Shown here piece after piece: positions 8,994-18,137 of a stretch of 64,000 nt of DNA. Origin of the DNA: Tropicimonas sp. IMCC34043 (GTDB taxonomy: Bacteria; Pseudomonadota; Alphaproteobacteria; Rhodobacterales; Rhodobacteraceae); NCBI RefSeq assembly GCF_003390845.1, contig NZ_QMEK01000001.1, positions 1,240,001-1,304,000 of the forward strand, read 5' to 3'. Both the position numbers and the translations under genes were made by a program. The first letter of the stretch is position 1. The number at the start of each line of letters is the position of its first letter. The notes below the pieces were generated by a model. It had not been told where the DNA came from and made no database searches. It saw only the letters and a program-made list of their open reading frames with translations.

Positions 8994-9302
8994 ATGATCG
9001 AGACAGCCCAACACAGCCCCCGCGGCCTGCGCCTGAGCGGCCACATCGATGTGCCTGCGGCGCGGCTTGCGGCCGTAACGGCCGCGCTGCCCGATCATAT
9101 CCGGCTGAGCCGTGCGGAACCGGGATGCCTGCTGTTCGATGTCACGCCCGATCCGGCCCGACCGGGACGTTTCAACGTCTCGGAACGTTTTGTCGACAGG
9201 GCTGCCTTCGAGGCGCACCAGGCCCGCGTAGGTGCATCGGACTGGGGAAAGATCACCGAGGGCCTGCCCCGCAGCTACCGGATCGAGGAGGACCGGGCAT
9301 GA
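8994..9302 (+). CDS. Antibiotic biosynthesis monooxygenase (ABM) domain protein
   Basis: A 102-residue ferredoxin-like-fold protein of the ABM/quinol monooxygenase type: beta strand LRLSGHIDVP, helix AAVTAALPDHIRLSRAEPGCLLFDV, NVSERFVDRAAFEAHQ, ending RSYRIEEDRA. The pattern of Glu-Pro-Gly-Cys followed by FDV and the E-R-F-x-D-x2-AF-x-x-HQ helix is characteristic. Start ATG 8994 is preceded by TGAGGAG; an in-frame ATG upstream at 8802 lacks one. It overlaps the exporter gene by 4 bp (ATGA), so the two are co-translated. Confidence 0.75.
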   Translation: MIETAQHSPRGLRLSGHIDVPAARLAAVTAALPDHIRLSRAEPGCLLFDVTPDPARPGRFNVSERFVDRAAFEAHQARVGASDWGKITEGLPRSYRIEEDRA

Positions 9303-10186
9303 GCGCGACCCTGCGCGCCGCGCTCTGGATGGTCGGCGGCATCGCCTCGTTTTCGTTGATGGCGGTCGCTGGCCGGGTGCTGTCCTCGGCGCACGACACG
9401 TTCGAGATCATGCTCTATCGCTCGGTCGTCAGCTTCGTGATCCTGCTGGTTGCGGCGCGGGTCCTTGGCTCGCTCGGCCAGGTCACGACGCGCAAGATGG
9501 GGCTGCAGCTGACCCGCAACCTGTTTCACTTCGTGGCCCAGAACCTGTGGTTCCTGGCGCTGGCGCTGATCCCGCTGGCGCAGGTCATCGCGCTCGAATT
9601 CACCTCGCCGATCTGGGTGGCGCTGATGGCGCCGCTGGTGCTGGGCGAACGGCTGACCCGGGTGCGGGCGCTGGCTGCCGTCATCGGCTTTGCCGGGGTC
9701 CTGATAATCGTCCGCCCCGATGTCGGTGGCATCAGCCCGCCGATGTTGGCCGCAGCCTTGGCCGCCGTCGGCTTTGCGGCCTCGGCCCTGTTCACACGCA
9801 AGCTGACACGGACCGAGACCGTCACCTGCATCATGTTCTGGCTGACCTCGATGCAGGCTGTCATGGCGCTGATCTGCGCGGGCGCCGACGGACAGATCGC
9901 GCTGCCTCCCGCCTGGGCCCTGCCCTGGTTCCTGATCATCGGAGCGACCGGACTTTCGGCCCATGTCTGCCTGTCCTCGGCGCTGGCGCTCGCCCCGGCC
10001 GCCGTCGTCATGCCGATGGATTTCCTGCGGCTACCGGTAATGGCGCTGATCGGCGCGCTGTTTTTCCACGAACCGCTGCAGATCACCGTCCTGATCGGCG
10101 CCGCGATCATCTTCGGGGCGAATGCGCTCAATTTGCGATCTCGGAGTCCGGAGGATATGCCGCAAGGTCATGTTGGCAAAACATAA
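9299..10186 (+). CDS. EamA/DMT-superfamily exporter
   Basis: A 295-residue membrane protein of the drug/metabolite transporter superfamily with ten predicted hydrophobic segments arranged as two EamA repeats (residues about 5-140 and 150-285). The first-repeat end EFTSPIWVALMAPLVLGERLTRVR and the second-repeat equivalent MDFLRLPVMALIGALFFHEP are typical half-repeat endings. Substrate unknown. Confidence 0.85.
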   Translation: MSATLRAALWMVGGIASFSLMAVAGRVLSSAHDTFEIMLYRSVVSFVILLVAARVLGSLGQVTTRKMGLQLTRNLFHFVAQNLWFLALALIPLAQVIALEFTSPIWVALMAPLVLGERLTRVRALAAVIGFAGVLIIVRPDVGGISPPMLAAALAAVGFAASALFTRKLTRTETVTCIMFWLTSMQAVMALICAGADGQIALPPAWALPWFLIIGATGLSAHVCLSSALALAPAAVVMPMDFLRLPVMALIGALFFHEPLQITVLIGAAIIFGANALNLRSRSPEDMPQGHVGKT

Positions 10187-10187
10187 C

Positions 10188-10332
10188 TTGACAGCAAATC
10201 ACCTCCCCGTGCCAAAGTGTCTCTGCGTAGAAAATAATCCCGATGATGAGTGTTTCCAACATTTCGGAACACAAAATCAGGTATTCAGGGGCACAAAGAG
10301 ACGGCTGCGCATTTTGCGGGGGACAGAATACC
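10188..10332 (+). promoter_or_regulatory. Leader region of the FadL-type gene with a TTGACA -35-like box
   Basis: A TTGACA hexamer lies at 10188-10193, just after the exporter gene. A good -10 hexamer at normal spacing is not visible, so the promoter itself is uncertain. The region is distinctly AT-richer than its surroundings, which fits a promoter and 5' untranslated leader. Confidence 0.35.
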
Positions 10333-11532
10333 ATGAAGATCATTATCGCCAGCGTGTCAGCGGCCCTAGTGACGGCAGGTGCAGCATCTGCCGGCGGACT
10401 CGACCGGACCGGACAACCTATCGGTGTTCTTTTCGAGGATGGCGGGGCGACGGGCGGATATGCCGAGATCTCGTTGTCCTTCACCAACCCCAGCGTTTCC
10501 GGAACCGGCGAGGGCGTGCCAGCGACCCCGCCGTTTCTGCCGGGCAACGAGGCGGGCTTCGACTATGACGACATGGTCAACGATTTCTACACTGCCGGCG
10601 TTGCGCTGAAATTCAGGTTCAGCGACGCGTGGTCAGGCGCGCTGATCTTTGAAGAGCCCTTCGGTACCGACCTGCTTTACAACGGCAATCCCGCGACCAC
10701 CGACCTTGGCGGCACCAAGGCCGACGCCGAAACCTCGACCCTCACCGCCCTGTTGCGCTACAAGTTCTCCGACAACTGGAGCGCCTATGGCGGGGTGCGG
10801 ATCCAGCGGATCAAGGGCCAGATCTCGCTTGGCGGCCAGGCCTATGGCTATGTCAACGGCTACAACGTCGATCTCGATGGCAGCACGGCGGCCGGTTACG
10901 TCATAGGCGGCGCCTACGAGATCCCCGAGATCGCGCTCCGGATCGCGCTGACCTACAACTCGGCGATCACGCACAGCATGAACACGACCGAATCGGGCCC
11001 CGACATCCCGGTCGCAATTCCGGGCTACGGCGTCGTGATGGCCGATCTGCTGAACGGATCGTCCGTTACCGAGGTCAAGACGCCACAATCGATCAACCTC
11101 GACTTTCAAACCGGTGTCGCCCGCGACACGCTGCTGTTCGGCTCGGTCCGCTGGGTGGACTGGAGCCAGTTCCTGGTCGACCCGGTGCTGTTCACCTCTG
11201 TCACAGGCGTTGGCCTGGTCGAGATCGAGGATACCACCACCTACACGCTCGGCGTCGGGCGGCAGTTCACCGACAAACTCGCCGCCTCGGTCTCGGCCAG
11301 CTACGAGGCCAGCGCCGACGAGATGATCTCGCCGCTGCAGCCCTACACCGGGTTTTTCGCGCTGGCGCTCGGCGCCTCTTATGACGTCGGGGATTTCGTT
11401 ATCTCGGCCGGGGTCCGGCACGCCTGGCTTGGCGACGCCAAGCCCTCGACCGGCGATCCCCTGGTCGCCCGCGCGGTGTTCGAGGACAATACCGCCACCT
11501 CCTTCGGTTTCCGCGTCGGCTATAATTTCTAG
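10333..11532 (+). CDS. OmpP1/FadL family outer-membrane transport protein
   Basis: A 399-residue outer-membrane beta-barrel. It has a Sec signal peptide ending SAG near residue 22, alternating amphipathic strands throughout and a C-terminal aromatic residue (GFRVGYNF), the recognition signature for outer-membrane insertion. The order of an early variable loop, strands such as LKFRFSDAWSGALIFEEPFG and late repeated strands matches the FadL/TodX family that imports hydrophobic molecules. ATG 10333 starts the signal peptide directly. Monocistronic by appearance. Confidence 0.85.
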   Translation: MKIIIASVSAALVTAGAASAGGLDRTGQPIGVLFEDGGATGGYAEISLSFTNPSVSGTGEGVPATPPFLPGNEAGFDYDDMVNDFYTAGVALKFRFSDAWSGALIFEEPFGTDLLYNGNPATTDLGGTKADAETSTLTALLRYKFSDNWSAYGGVRIQRIKGQISLGGQAYGYVNGYNVDLDGSTAAGYVIGGAYEIPEIALRIALTYNSAITHSMNTTESGPDIPVAIPGYGVVMADLLNGSSVTEVKTPQSINLDFQTGVARDTLLFGSVRWVDWSQFLVDPVLFTSVTGVGLVEIEDTTTYTLGVGRQFTDKLAASVSASYEASADEMISPLQPYTGFFALALGASYDVGDFVISAGVRHAWLGDAKPSTGDPLVARAVFEDNTATSFGFRVGYNF

Positions 11533-11691
11533 GCGCGGCGTCCGGTCGTCGCCTTGTCCTTCAGCGGCCTGCGATCCTTCCGGATCCTGCGCTGTGGCGC
11601 CCGCCCGCGAGCCGCGGGATTTCGCCGCTGCAGTGCGGCAGGTGTCGCAACCCCCCTAGTGAATCCCGCGTGGCCCGGCTACCACCGGGGC

Positions 11692-12567
11692 ATGAGCTTC
11701 GTCCCACGCCTTTACCCCGATGCGGCCTCCTGGCATGCCGCGCCCGAGAAACGGATCCTGCTGTTCGGCATGTCCGGCCTTGGCAAGACACACGCGTCAA
11801 CCATGCTGCGGGCTGGTGGCGACTGGTTCCACTATTCCGTCGATTACCGGATCGGCACCCGCTACATGGGCGAGCTGATCGCGGACGATTTCAAGCGCGA
11901 GGCGATGAAAGTGCCGCGCCTGCGCGAGTTGTTGCTGTCGGATTCGATCTTCATCGGCTCCAACATCACTTTCAACAACCTCACGCCGCTGTCCAACTAT
12001 CTGGGCAAGCCCGGCGATCCGGCCCTGGGCGGGTTGCCGATCGACGAATACCGTAAGCGCCAGGATCAGCACCACACGGCCGAGGTTGCGGCCCTGCTCG
12101 ACGCCCCGCGCTTTATCGAGCGCGCCGACACGATCTATGGCTATCCGCATTTCGTCTGCGATTCCGGCGGCTCGATCTGCGAGGTGGTCAACCCCGACGA
12201 TCCCGAGGACCCGGTGCTGCGCGCGCTTGCGGGCTCGATGCTGATGGTCTGGATCGAAGGCTCCGAAGCGCACCGGCAGGAGCTGATCCGCCGTTTCGAC
12301 CGGGCGCCGAAACCGATGTGCTATCGCCCCGAGTTCACCGACGCCTGCTGGCAGGACTACCTGAAGGAAAGCGGCTCCGAGCCGGAGGCCGTCGACCCCA
12401 ATGCCTTCGTGCGCTTCGCCTATGGCCGCGCGCTTGCCGCCCGCCAGCCCGCCTATGCCGCCATGGCGCGCAACTGGGGGGTCAGCCTGCGCGCCGACGA
12501 GGTCGCGGCCGCACAAACCGCCGGGGCCTTCCTCGACCTGATCGGCGAGGCCCTCGACCGGTTGTGA
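11692..12567 (+). CDS. P-loop ATPase of unknown function
   Basis: A 291-residue soluble protein with a Walker A motif FGMSGLGKTH near residue 27 and a following HYSVDYRIGTRYMGELI segment resembling a kinase acceptor-binding region. A downstream acidic patch MLMVWIEGSEAHRQELIRRF could carry the Walker B-like function. I recognise it as an ATPase or kinase-like protein seen in Rhodobacteraceae but cannot name a substrate. Start ATG 11692 puts the P-loop at the normal N-terminal distance; the reading frame extends upstream to 11554 without convincing protein-like sequence. Confidence 0.7.
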   Translation: MSFVPRLYPDAASWHAAPEKRILLFGMSGLGKTHASTMLRAGGDWFHYSVDYRIGTRYMGELIADDFKREAMKVPRLRELLLSDSIFIGSNITFNNLTPLSNYLGKPGDPALGGLPIDEYRKRQDQHHTAEVAALLDAPRFIERADTIYGYPHFVCDSGGSICEVVNPDDPEDPVLRALAGSMLMVWIEGSEAHRQELIRRFDRAPKPMCYRPEFTDACWQDYLKESGSEPEAVDPNAFVRFAYGRALAARQPAYAAMARNWGVSLRADEVAAAQTAGAFLDLIGEALDRL

Positions 12568-12722
12568 TCGCCCGCGTCCGCTGACGTCGGGAGGCAATGG
12601 TGCTGCGACTGTCGCCTGCGCAGTCCTGGCACGGACCGCTGTCGATTCCCGCACATGCGCTTGCGCTTGAGAACCGTTCGTGACTGACCTATGTCTGCGA
12701 TCTGTTCAAAAGGACCTTGACG

Positions 12723-13649
12723 ATGCCGATAACCCTGCCTGAAAACCTGCCCGCCTTCGACGTTCTGCAGAACGAAGGCGTGATGGTCATGGGCGAGGGT
12801 CGTGCCGCGCGCCAGGACATCCGCCCCCTGCGCATCGGGCTGCTGAACCTGATGCCCAAGAAAATCCAGACCGAGACCCAGTTTGCCCGGCTGATCGGCG
12901 CGACGCCGCTGCAGATCGACCTGAAACTGATCCGGATCTCGAGCCACGAGACCCGGAACACCGCAGCCGAGCACATGGAAGAATTCTATCGGCCCTGGAC
13001 CGAGGTCGCCGACGAGAAGCTTGACGGGCTGATCATCACCGGCGCCCCGATCGAACACCTGCCCTACGAAGAGGTCACCTACTGGGACGAGATGAAGCAG
13101 ATCTTCGACTGGACCCAGACCAACGTGCATTCGACCGTCGGTGTCTGCTGGGGCGGCATGGCGATGATCAACTATTTTCACGGTGTGCCGAAACATCTGC
13201 TGGACCAGAAGGCGTTCGGCTGTTTCCGGCACCGCAATCTTGCCCCGGCCTCGCCCTATCTCAGCGGCTTTTCGGACGACCTGCTGATGCCGGTCAGCCG
13301 CTGGACCGAGGTGCGCCAGCACGAGGTCGACGCGGTCGCCGACCTGATCCCGCTGATCGGCTCGGACGAGACCGGCCCGGCGCTGGTCTCGGATCCGGGG
13401 CGCCGTGCGCTCTATGTTTTCAACCACTTCGAATACGACAGCAACACGTTGAAGGAAGAATACGACCGCGACGTTGTCGAGGGAAAGGCGATCTCCGTGC
13501 CGGTGAACTACTATCCCGACGACGATCCCGAACTGCCGCCGACCAACCGCTGGCGCAGCCACGCTCACCTTTTCTATGGCAACTGGATCAACCAGATCTA
13601 TCAGAGCACGCCGTTCGACATGGAACGGATCGGGCTCGAATCGATGTGA
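12723..13649 (+). CDS. metA: Homoserine O-acyltransferase MetA (acetyl-CoA-type by Glu111)
   Basis: A 308-residue MetA/HTS-family enzyme that activates homoserine for methionine synthesis. Numbered from ATG 12723, the catalytic Cys falls at residue 142 in VGVCWGG and the specificity position 111 is Glu in TGAPIEHL. In characterised enzymes Glu111 goes with acetyl-CoA and Gly111 with succinyl-CoA, so this is predicted to be an acetyltransferase despite the usual succinyltransferase label. AAGGA at 12710-12714 supports ATG 12723 over the TTG at 12717. The catalytic His is probably in the FNHFEYD segment. I looked for a SAM-II riboswitch in the 155 bp upstream and did not recognise one. Confidence 0.92.
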   Translation: MPITLPENLPAFDVLQNEGVMVMGEGRAARQDIRPLRIGLLNLMPKKIQTETQFARLIGATPLQIDLKLIRISSHETRNTAAEHMEEFYRPWTEVADEKLDGLIITGAPIEHLPYEEVTYWDEMKQIFDWTQTNVHSTVGVCWGGMAMINYFHGVPKHLLDQKAFGCFRHRNLAPASPYLSGFSDDLLMPVSRWTEVRQHEVDAVADLIPLIGSDETGPALVSDPGRRALYVFNHFEYDSNTLKEEYDRDVVEGKAISVPVNYYPDDDPELPPTNRWRSHAHLFYGNWINQIYQSTPFDMERIGLESM

Positions 13650-13694
13650 GGGTGTGATGGGACGACGCACGGCGCGCACCACGAGGCACCGCCC

Positions 13695-14573
13695 GTGACC
13701 GGATCGAAGGCCGAACAGGACTATCCGCCCGAGGGCGAATTCCTGACCATCGACGGCCGGCGGCTGCATGTTCTGGTGCAGGGCAGCGGCCCCGACGTGG
13801 TGCTGATCCACGGCGCCTCGGGCAACCTGCGCGATTTCACCTATGACCTCGTGGACCGGCTGGTACCGCGGTACCGGGTGATCGCCGTCGACCGGCCGGG
13901 ACTGGGACATTCCGACCGGTTGCACGACGACGGCGAAAGCCCCGCCGAACAGGCCGCAGTGCTCGACCGTGCCGCGGCGATGCTGGGCGTCGAACGCGCC
14001 GTTGTCGTCGGCCATTCCTATGGCGGGGCGGTGGCCCTGTCCTGGGCGCTCGACCATCCGGACCGCGTCGCCGCCGTCGTCTCGCTGGCCGGCGCCGCAA
14101 TGCCCTGGCCGGGCGAGCTTGGCCCCTGGTACCGCGTCGCCTCGACCGGGATGGGCGGGGCGACGCTGGTTCCCATGGTCGCGGCATTGCTGCCATCCGT
14201 GGTTGTGCGCCGGCTGATCGGCAAGATCTTTTCGCCGCAGGATGCGCCCGCCGGCTATGCCGACCATGTCGGCGTCGATCTGAGCCTGCAGCCCGACGTG
14301 CTGCGCGCGAATGTCCGTCAGGTCGGCACGCTCAAGGACCACCTTGCCGTCATGGCGCCGCGATACCCCACGCTGCGGCTGCCGATCGAGATCCTGCAGG
14401 GCACGGCCGACACGATCGTGCCCGCCGTTGTCCATGCCCGGCCGCTGCGCGAGATCGCTCCCGATGCCCGGCTGACCGAACTGCCCGGGGTCGGCCACAT
14501 GCTTCACCATGTCGATCCTGCGGCCACGGTCGCGGCAATCGACAATGCGGCACGACGGGGCGGATTGAACTGA
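13695..14573 (+). CDS. Alpha/beta hydrolase
   Basis: A 292-residue alpha/beta-hydrolase. The nucleophile elbow is GHSYGG, with an oxyanion-hole HGASGN near residue 40, a late Asp in QGTADTIVP and the catalytic His in GVGHMLHH. The substrate is unknown; members act on esters, epoxides or halides. It starts at GTG 13695, 45 bp after metA, and no other start with a clearly better ribosome-binding site is visible. Probably co-transcribed with metA. Confidence 0.85.
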   Translation: MTGSKAEQDYPPEGEFLTIDGRRLHVLVQGSGPDVVLIHGASGNLRDFTYDLVDRLVPRYRVIAVDRPGLGHSDRLHDDGESPAEQAAVLDRAAAMLGVERAVVVGHSYGGAVALSWALDHPDRVAAVVSLAGAAMPWPGELGPWYRVASTGMGGATLVPMVAALLPSVVVRRLIGKIFSPQDAPAGYADHVGVDLSLQPDVLRANVRQVGTLKDHLAVMAPRYPTLRLPIEILQGTADTIVPAVVHARPLREIAPDARLTELPGVGHMLHHVDPAATVAAIDNAARRGGLN

Positions 14574-14618
14574 CCGGGTCCTCCTGCCAAGATCGGTCCG
14601 ATACCGGAGGTACCTACG

Positions 14619-15488
14619 ATGAATATGCCATTCGATGGTGCGATCAGCACCTTCTACAAGAAAAAGGCACCGAAGGATGTCCGCGAGGCCATAGATGAGG
14701 CCAAGGGGCACACGATCCTGAACGGCAGCTATCCCTACAAGACGCGGATGGATGCTGACGACTATGAAAAGACGCTGCTTTTGCTGCAGATCGAACTGGT
14801 CAAGCTGCAGGCCTGGGCACGCGAGTCCGGCGCCAGAATCGCGATCCTGTTCGAGGGTCGCGATGCGGCCGGCAAGGGCGGCACGATCAAGCGGTTCCGC
14901 GAACATCTGAACCCGCGCAGCGCGCGCGTGGTCGCCCTGCCCGCACCCTCGGACCGCGAGGCCTCGCAATGGTATTTCCAGCGCTATATCGAACACATGC
15001 CGGCAGGCGGCGAGATCGTCATGTTCGACCGGTCCTGGTACAACCGCGGCGTGGTCGAACCGGTGTTCGGATTCTGCACCAAGCCGGAACGCCAGGCGTT
15101 CTTCAAGCAGCTTCCGGATTTCGAAAAGCTGCTGGTCGAGGACGGGATCACCCTGTTCAAGATCTGGCTGAACGTCGGCCAGGCCGAACAGCTCAACCGG
15201 ATGCTGGCACGCGAAAGCGATCCGCTCAAGCAATGGAAGCTGAGCCGTATCGACGTCGAAGGGCTGAGTCTGTGGGAGGAATACACCCAGGCCATCACCG
15301 AAACGCTGCACCTGAGCCACGAAATATACGCCCCCTGGACGGTCATCCGCTCGGACGACAAGCGCCGGGCCCGGATCCAGGCCATGAAACAGGTGCTGAG
15401 CCAGATCGACTACAAGGGCAAGATCGACAAGGTCGTGGGCGAGATCGATCCGCTGATCTGCGGGGGTCCTGCCCTGCTTCATGCCTAA
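14619..15488 (+). CDS. ppk2: Polyphosphate kinase 2 (PPK2) family protein
   Basis: A 289-residue single-domain PPK2 that transfers phosphate between polyphosphate and nucleotides. Walker A is [11 protein letters not shown], the lid and Walker B region is [17 protein letters not shown], and the family helix [16 protein letters not shown] follows. The length is that of class I PPK2 enzymes, which prefer nucleoside diphosphates to triphosphates, though class needs assay. The start is ATG 14619 after a GGAGG at about 14606; a second in-frame ATG lies two codons on. The 3' end overlaps the TetR gene by 8 bp. Confidence 0.9.
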   Translation: MNMPFDGAISTFYKKKAPKDVREAIDEAKGHTILNGSYPYKTRMDADDYEKTLLLLQIELVKLQAWARESGARIAILFEGRDAAGKGGTIKRFREHLNPRSARVVALPAPSDREASQWYFQRYIEHMPAGGEIVMFDRSWYNRGVVEPVFGFCTKPERQAFFKQLPDFEKLLVEDGITLFKIWLNVGQAEQLNRMLARESDPLKQWKLSRIDVEGLSLWEEYTQAITETLHLSHEIYAPWTVIRSDDKRRARIQAMKQVLSQIDYKGKIDKVVGEIDPLICGGPALLHA

Positions 15489-16098
15489 GCGCGGCTATCA
15501 TCACGGCAACCTGCGCCAGGCGCTGGTCGATGCCGCGCTCATCCTGATCGAGAGCAAGGGCCCGCAGGGCTTCACGCTGACCGAAGCCGCCAAGGCGGCG
15601 GGCGTCACGCCCGCTGCGGTATATCGCCATTTTCAGGGCCGCGAAGAGCTGATCGCCGAGGCGGCGCACCAGGGATTCGAGATCTTCGGCGACCTGATGG
15701 AATACGCCTTTCAAAAGGGACAGCCCTCGGCGCTTGCCAGTTTCGAGGCCACGGGGCGCGCCTATCTGGCCTTCGCCGAAAAATATCCCGGTCATTATCA
15801 GGCGATGTTCGAAAGCGGCATCCCGATCCGCGCCACGCCCGAGCTTGCCTCGGTCGCCGACCGTGCGATGGGGGTGCTTGAACGTGCCGCGCGCGAGCTG
15901 TCGGCCCATATCCCGGCCGACAAGCGGCCGCCCGCACAGATGGTCGCGGCGCATATCTGGGCAATGTGCCACGGCGTGGTCGAGCTTTATGCCCGTGGCA
16001 GCCCCGGCCGCCGCACCCCCTTTCCGCCCGAGGATCTGCTGGAAAGCGGCATCGGCATCTACCTGCGCGGCCTCGGCCTGCTGCCTCCCGACGACTGA
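15481..16098 (+). CDS. TetR/AcrR family transcriptional regulator
   Basis: A 205-residue regulator with an N-terminal TetR helix-turn-helix (residues about 10-55: [21 protein letters not shown]) and a C-terminal ligand-binding domain of the TetR_C_13/33 style ([20 protein letters not shown]). It overlaps the end of ppk2 by 8 bp, so the two are translationally coupled and the regulator may control its own operon. The effector is unknown. Confidence 0.88.
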   Translation: MPKRGYHHGNLRQALVDAALILIESKGPQGFTLTEAAKAAGVTPAAVYRHFQGREELIAEAAHQGFEIFGDLMEYAFQKGQPSALASFEATGRAYLAFAEKYPGHYQAMFESGIPIRATPELASVADRAMGVLERAARELSAHIPADKRPPAQMVAAHIWAMCHGVVELYARGSPGRRTPFPPEDLLESGIGIYLRGLGLLPPDD

Positions 16099-16351
16099 TC
16101 GGCGCCGCCCGCGTGGGCAAATGCGCAACACATCGGCATTCATCCAATCCGCCCCCAGACACCGGCAAAATTCCGCTCAAATGCAGCAATTCTGACGGCC
16201 CGGGCGGCTGTTTTTACTGGAAGAACTTCGCCAGAATCGCCACGCTGTCACTCAGTTGAGTTCTTTGTTTGCCAGTGTGTCGTGCGACCCCGCCGGATCG
16301 CGCCCCGTTTTGTGGCGGCGCAGGTGCCGGCCAGAACAGAGGATCATACGG

Positions 16352-16573
16352 ATGACCTGGAGCGATATCCTGACGGAATGGACCGACCACCTCGCGCAAC
16401 TCGGTCAGATCTTTCCCCATGCCGACGCTGCCGCTTTGGCACGGTTTCGCGGCAACAAGCTGCTGCTTGCCGAATATATCGCCGACACCCATGATCTGAC
16501 GTTCCGCGAAGGGCTCGAAGCTGTCGAGATGCGCCTGCTTCCCTGCGCCCGCCCGCTGCGCGACGCCGCCTGA
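16352..16573 (+). CDS. Small conserved-looking hypothetical protein
   Basis: A 73-residue acidic, helical protein that I do not recognise. ATG 16352 is preceded by AGAGGAT at normal distance, and the codon pattern is that of the surrounding genes. The frame is open upstream to 16256, but that part has no ribosome-binding site. No membrane segment or metal motif is visible; there are single Cys and several His/Asp residues. Confidence 0.55.
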   Translation: MTWSDILTEWTDHLAQLGQIFPHADAAALARFRGNKLLLAEYIADTHDLTFREGLEAVEMRLLPCARPLRDAA

Positions 16574-16639
16574 GCGGCACAGCCCGCAAATCGTTCCTGT
16601 CAGACCCACAAAGGCGGGATAAGGCGCGCTATCCCGGGC

Positions 16640-16999
16640 TCATTCCATGGGTGAAAGGATCTCGACTTCGTCGCCCTGACGGATCGCAGTATAGAAGCAG
16701 CTGCGGCGATTGGTGTGGCAGGCCGGACCGCTCTGATGCACCAGAACCAGCAGGCAGTCGCGGTCGCAATCGACGCGCATTTCGACCAGCTCCTGCACAT
16801 GCCCCGAAGTCTCGCCCTTGACCCAGAACGATTGTCTTGATCTAGACCAATATGTTACACGGCCTTCTTCATGCGTTTTCTGAACGGCCGCGGCGTTCAT
16901 CCAGGCCATCATCAGCACCTCGCCGGACTCGGCGTCCTGGGCGATGGCTGGGATCAGCCCCTGTGCATCAAAGCACAGGCTTTGCGGATCGAAGGCCAT
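16640..16999 (-). CDS. hisI: Phosphoribosyl-AMP cyclohydrolase
   Basis: A 119-residue HisI that opens the purine ring of phosphoribosyl-AMP in histidine synthesis. The zinc and magnesium ligand segments are intact: DCDRDCLLVLVHQSGPACHTNRRSCF carries the three conserved Cys and the Asp cluster (about residues 76-100), and the N-terminal MMAWMN and TYWSRSR motifs are standard. Length and order match the stand-alone alphaproteobacterial enzyme (no HisE fusion). It is divergent from the NifU-like gene, 80 bp away. Confidence 0.93.
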   Translation of the reverse strand: MAFDPQSLCFDAQGLIPAIAQDAESGEVLMMAWMNAAAVQKTHEEGRVTYWSRSRQSFWVKGETSGHVQELVEMRVDCDRDCLLVLVHQSGPACHTNRRSCFYTAIRQGDEVEILSPME

Positions 17000-17079
17000 G
17001 GCTGCTCCTTTTCTTTGCCGGAAGGCGCTACTATGTTTGTCGCTATTGTCTCTGAAGACAGTCTGAGGACGGACAGCAA

Positions 17080-17526
17080 ATGGCCAGCGATATCGACCTC
17101 GTCAAGCTTTATTCCGGGCGGATCCTTGCGCTTGCGGCCGAGATTCCGCATCTCGGACGGATCGAGCGGCCCTCGGCCACAGCGCGCCGCCGCGCACCGA
17201 TGTGCGGGTCGACCGTGACGGTGGACCTGGTCATACGCGACGGCCGGATCGCCGATTTCGCTCAGGACGTGAAGGCCTGTGCCCTGGGCCAGGCGGCAGC
17301 CTCGGTGCTGGGTGCCCATGTGATCGGGCGCAGCCGGGCCGAGGTCGAGGCGGCGCGCGACCAGTTGCACGCCATGCTGACCGCCGAAGGCCCCGTGCCC
17401 GACGCGCCGTTCGAAGACCTTGAGGTGCTGCTGCCGGCCCGCGAGTTCCGCAATCGTCACGGCTCGATCCTGCTGGCCTTCGATGCGACCGCAGAGGCGA
17501 TGGCCGAGGCCGAGAAGGCCGCCTGA
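17080..17526 (+). CDS. NifU/SufU-like iron-sulfur cluster scaffold protein, two-Cys form
   Basis: A 148-residue IscU-fold protein. Two of the three cluster-binding Cys are visible, in PMCGSTVTVDL (residue about 42) and VKACALGQAAAS (about 67), but the third (usually near residue 105-128) is missing: the corresponding PAREFRNRHGSILLAFDA stretch has no Cys. That form is common in alphaproteobacterial chromosomes and its ability to hold a cluster is doubtful. It starts at ATG 17080, divergent from hisI. Confidence 0.75.
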   Translation: MASDIDLVKLYSGRILALAAEIPHLGRIERPSATARRRAPMCGSTVTVDLVIRDGRIADFAQDVKACALGQAAASVLGAHVIGRSRAEVEAARDQLHAMLTAEGPVPDAPFEDLEVLLPAREFRNRHGSILLAFDATAEAMAEAEKAA

Positions 17527-17688
17527 CGCCACCGTCTCCGCCCCTCCCCCAAACGGCGATTTTTCCCGGCCGACCGGGCCGGTGCGACGGGTTTTGTCCG
17601 GTTTCGTCATATCCGTTTCACATGCGGGGTCTTGGATCGCCCTGCGGGGTCGCCTGTACCCCGGAGTGAAACAAGGAGCCTCCCCGAA

Positions 17689-18012
17689 ATGCGAATGATC
17701 CTCGCCGCCACCGCCACCGCCATTGCCGTTCTGACAACCGGCGCCCATGCCGAGGTTCCCGCCTTCGATGCCCAGTGCCCGGGCGGCGTCAACGTGCGTG
17801 CCGAGGCCGGTGGCCCGGTCACCTTCGACGGCCGCGCGGCCGAGGTCGAGATGACGGGCGATACCACCTATGAGGCGACCCGCAAGAAGGACACCGCTAC
17901 CATCACAGTCCATGAAGACGGCTCGGCCGCGGTTTCGTTCGAAGGCGGGCACACGATTGGCGGGGCCTGCACGCTCATCCGTTCTTCATCCCCGACAGAG
18001 AGCGACAGCTAG
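17689..18012 (+). CDS. Small exported hypothetical protein
   Basis: A 107-residue protein with a clear Sec signal peptide (cleavage after AHA near residue 22) and a small beta-rich mature part with two Cys (AQCPGG and GGACTLI) that could form a disulfide. AAGGAG before ATG 17689 fixes the start. I do not recognise the family. Its 3' end touches the edge of an IS remnant, so the last residues may have been altered. Confidence 0.6.
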   Translation: MRMILAATATAIAVLTTGAHAEVPAFDAQCPGGVNVRAEAGGPVTFDGRAAEVEMTGDTTYEATRKKDTATITVHEDGSAAVSFEGGHTIGGACTLIRSSSPTESDS

Positions 18013-18137
18013 GCACCGTTCCTGAAGAACCCCCTGCGCGGCGCAGTCGCTGCCGGGATGGGCCTGCCCGAGGACTGGTCCCGGGCGATCCGGCGAGCCA
18101 TGGACGCGCCACGGGTCCGAGCGACCATGGTGAGGAA

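Noticed and set aside
12568-12722. SAM-II riboswitch upstream of metA
   Set aside because: Common upstream of metA in alphaproteobacteria, so I looked for its conserved AUUUAACC and AAAUGUAGCUAAAAAGGGA-like blocks; none is present.
16200-16230. Intrinsic terminator after the TetR gene (GCCCGGGC before TTTTT)
   Set aside because: The stem is only a short self-complementary palindrome offset from the T run; it does not form a proper hairpin.
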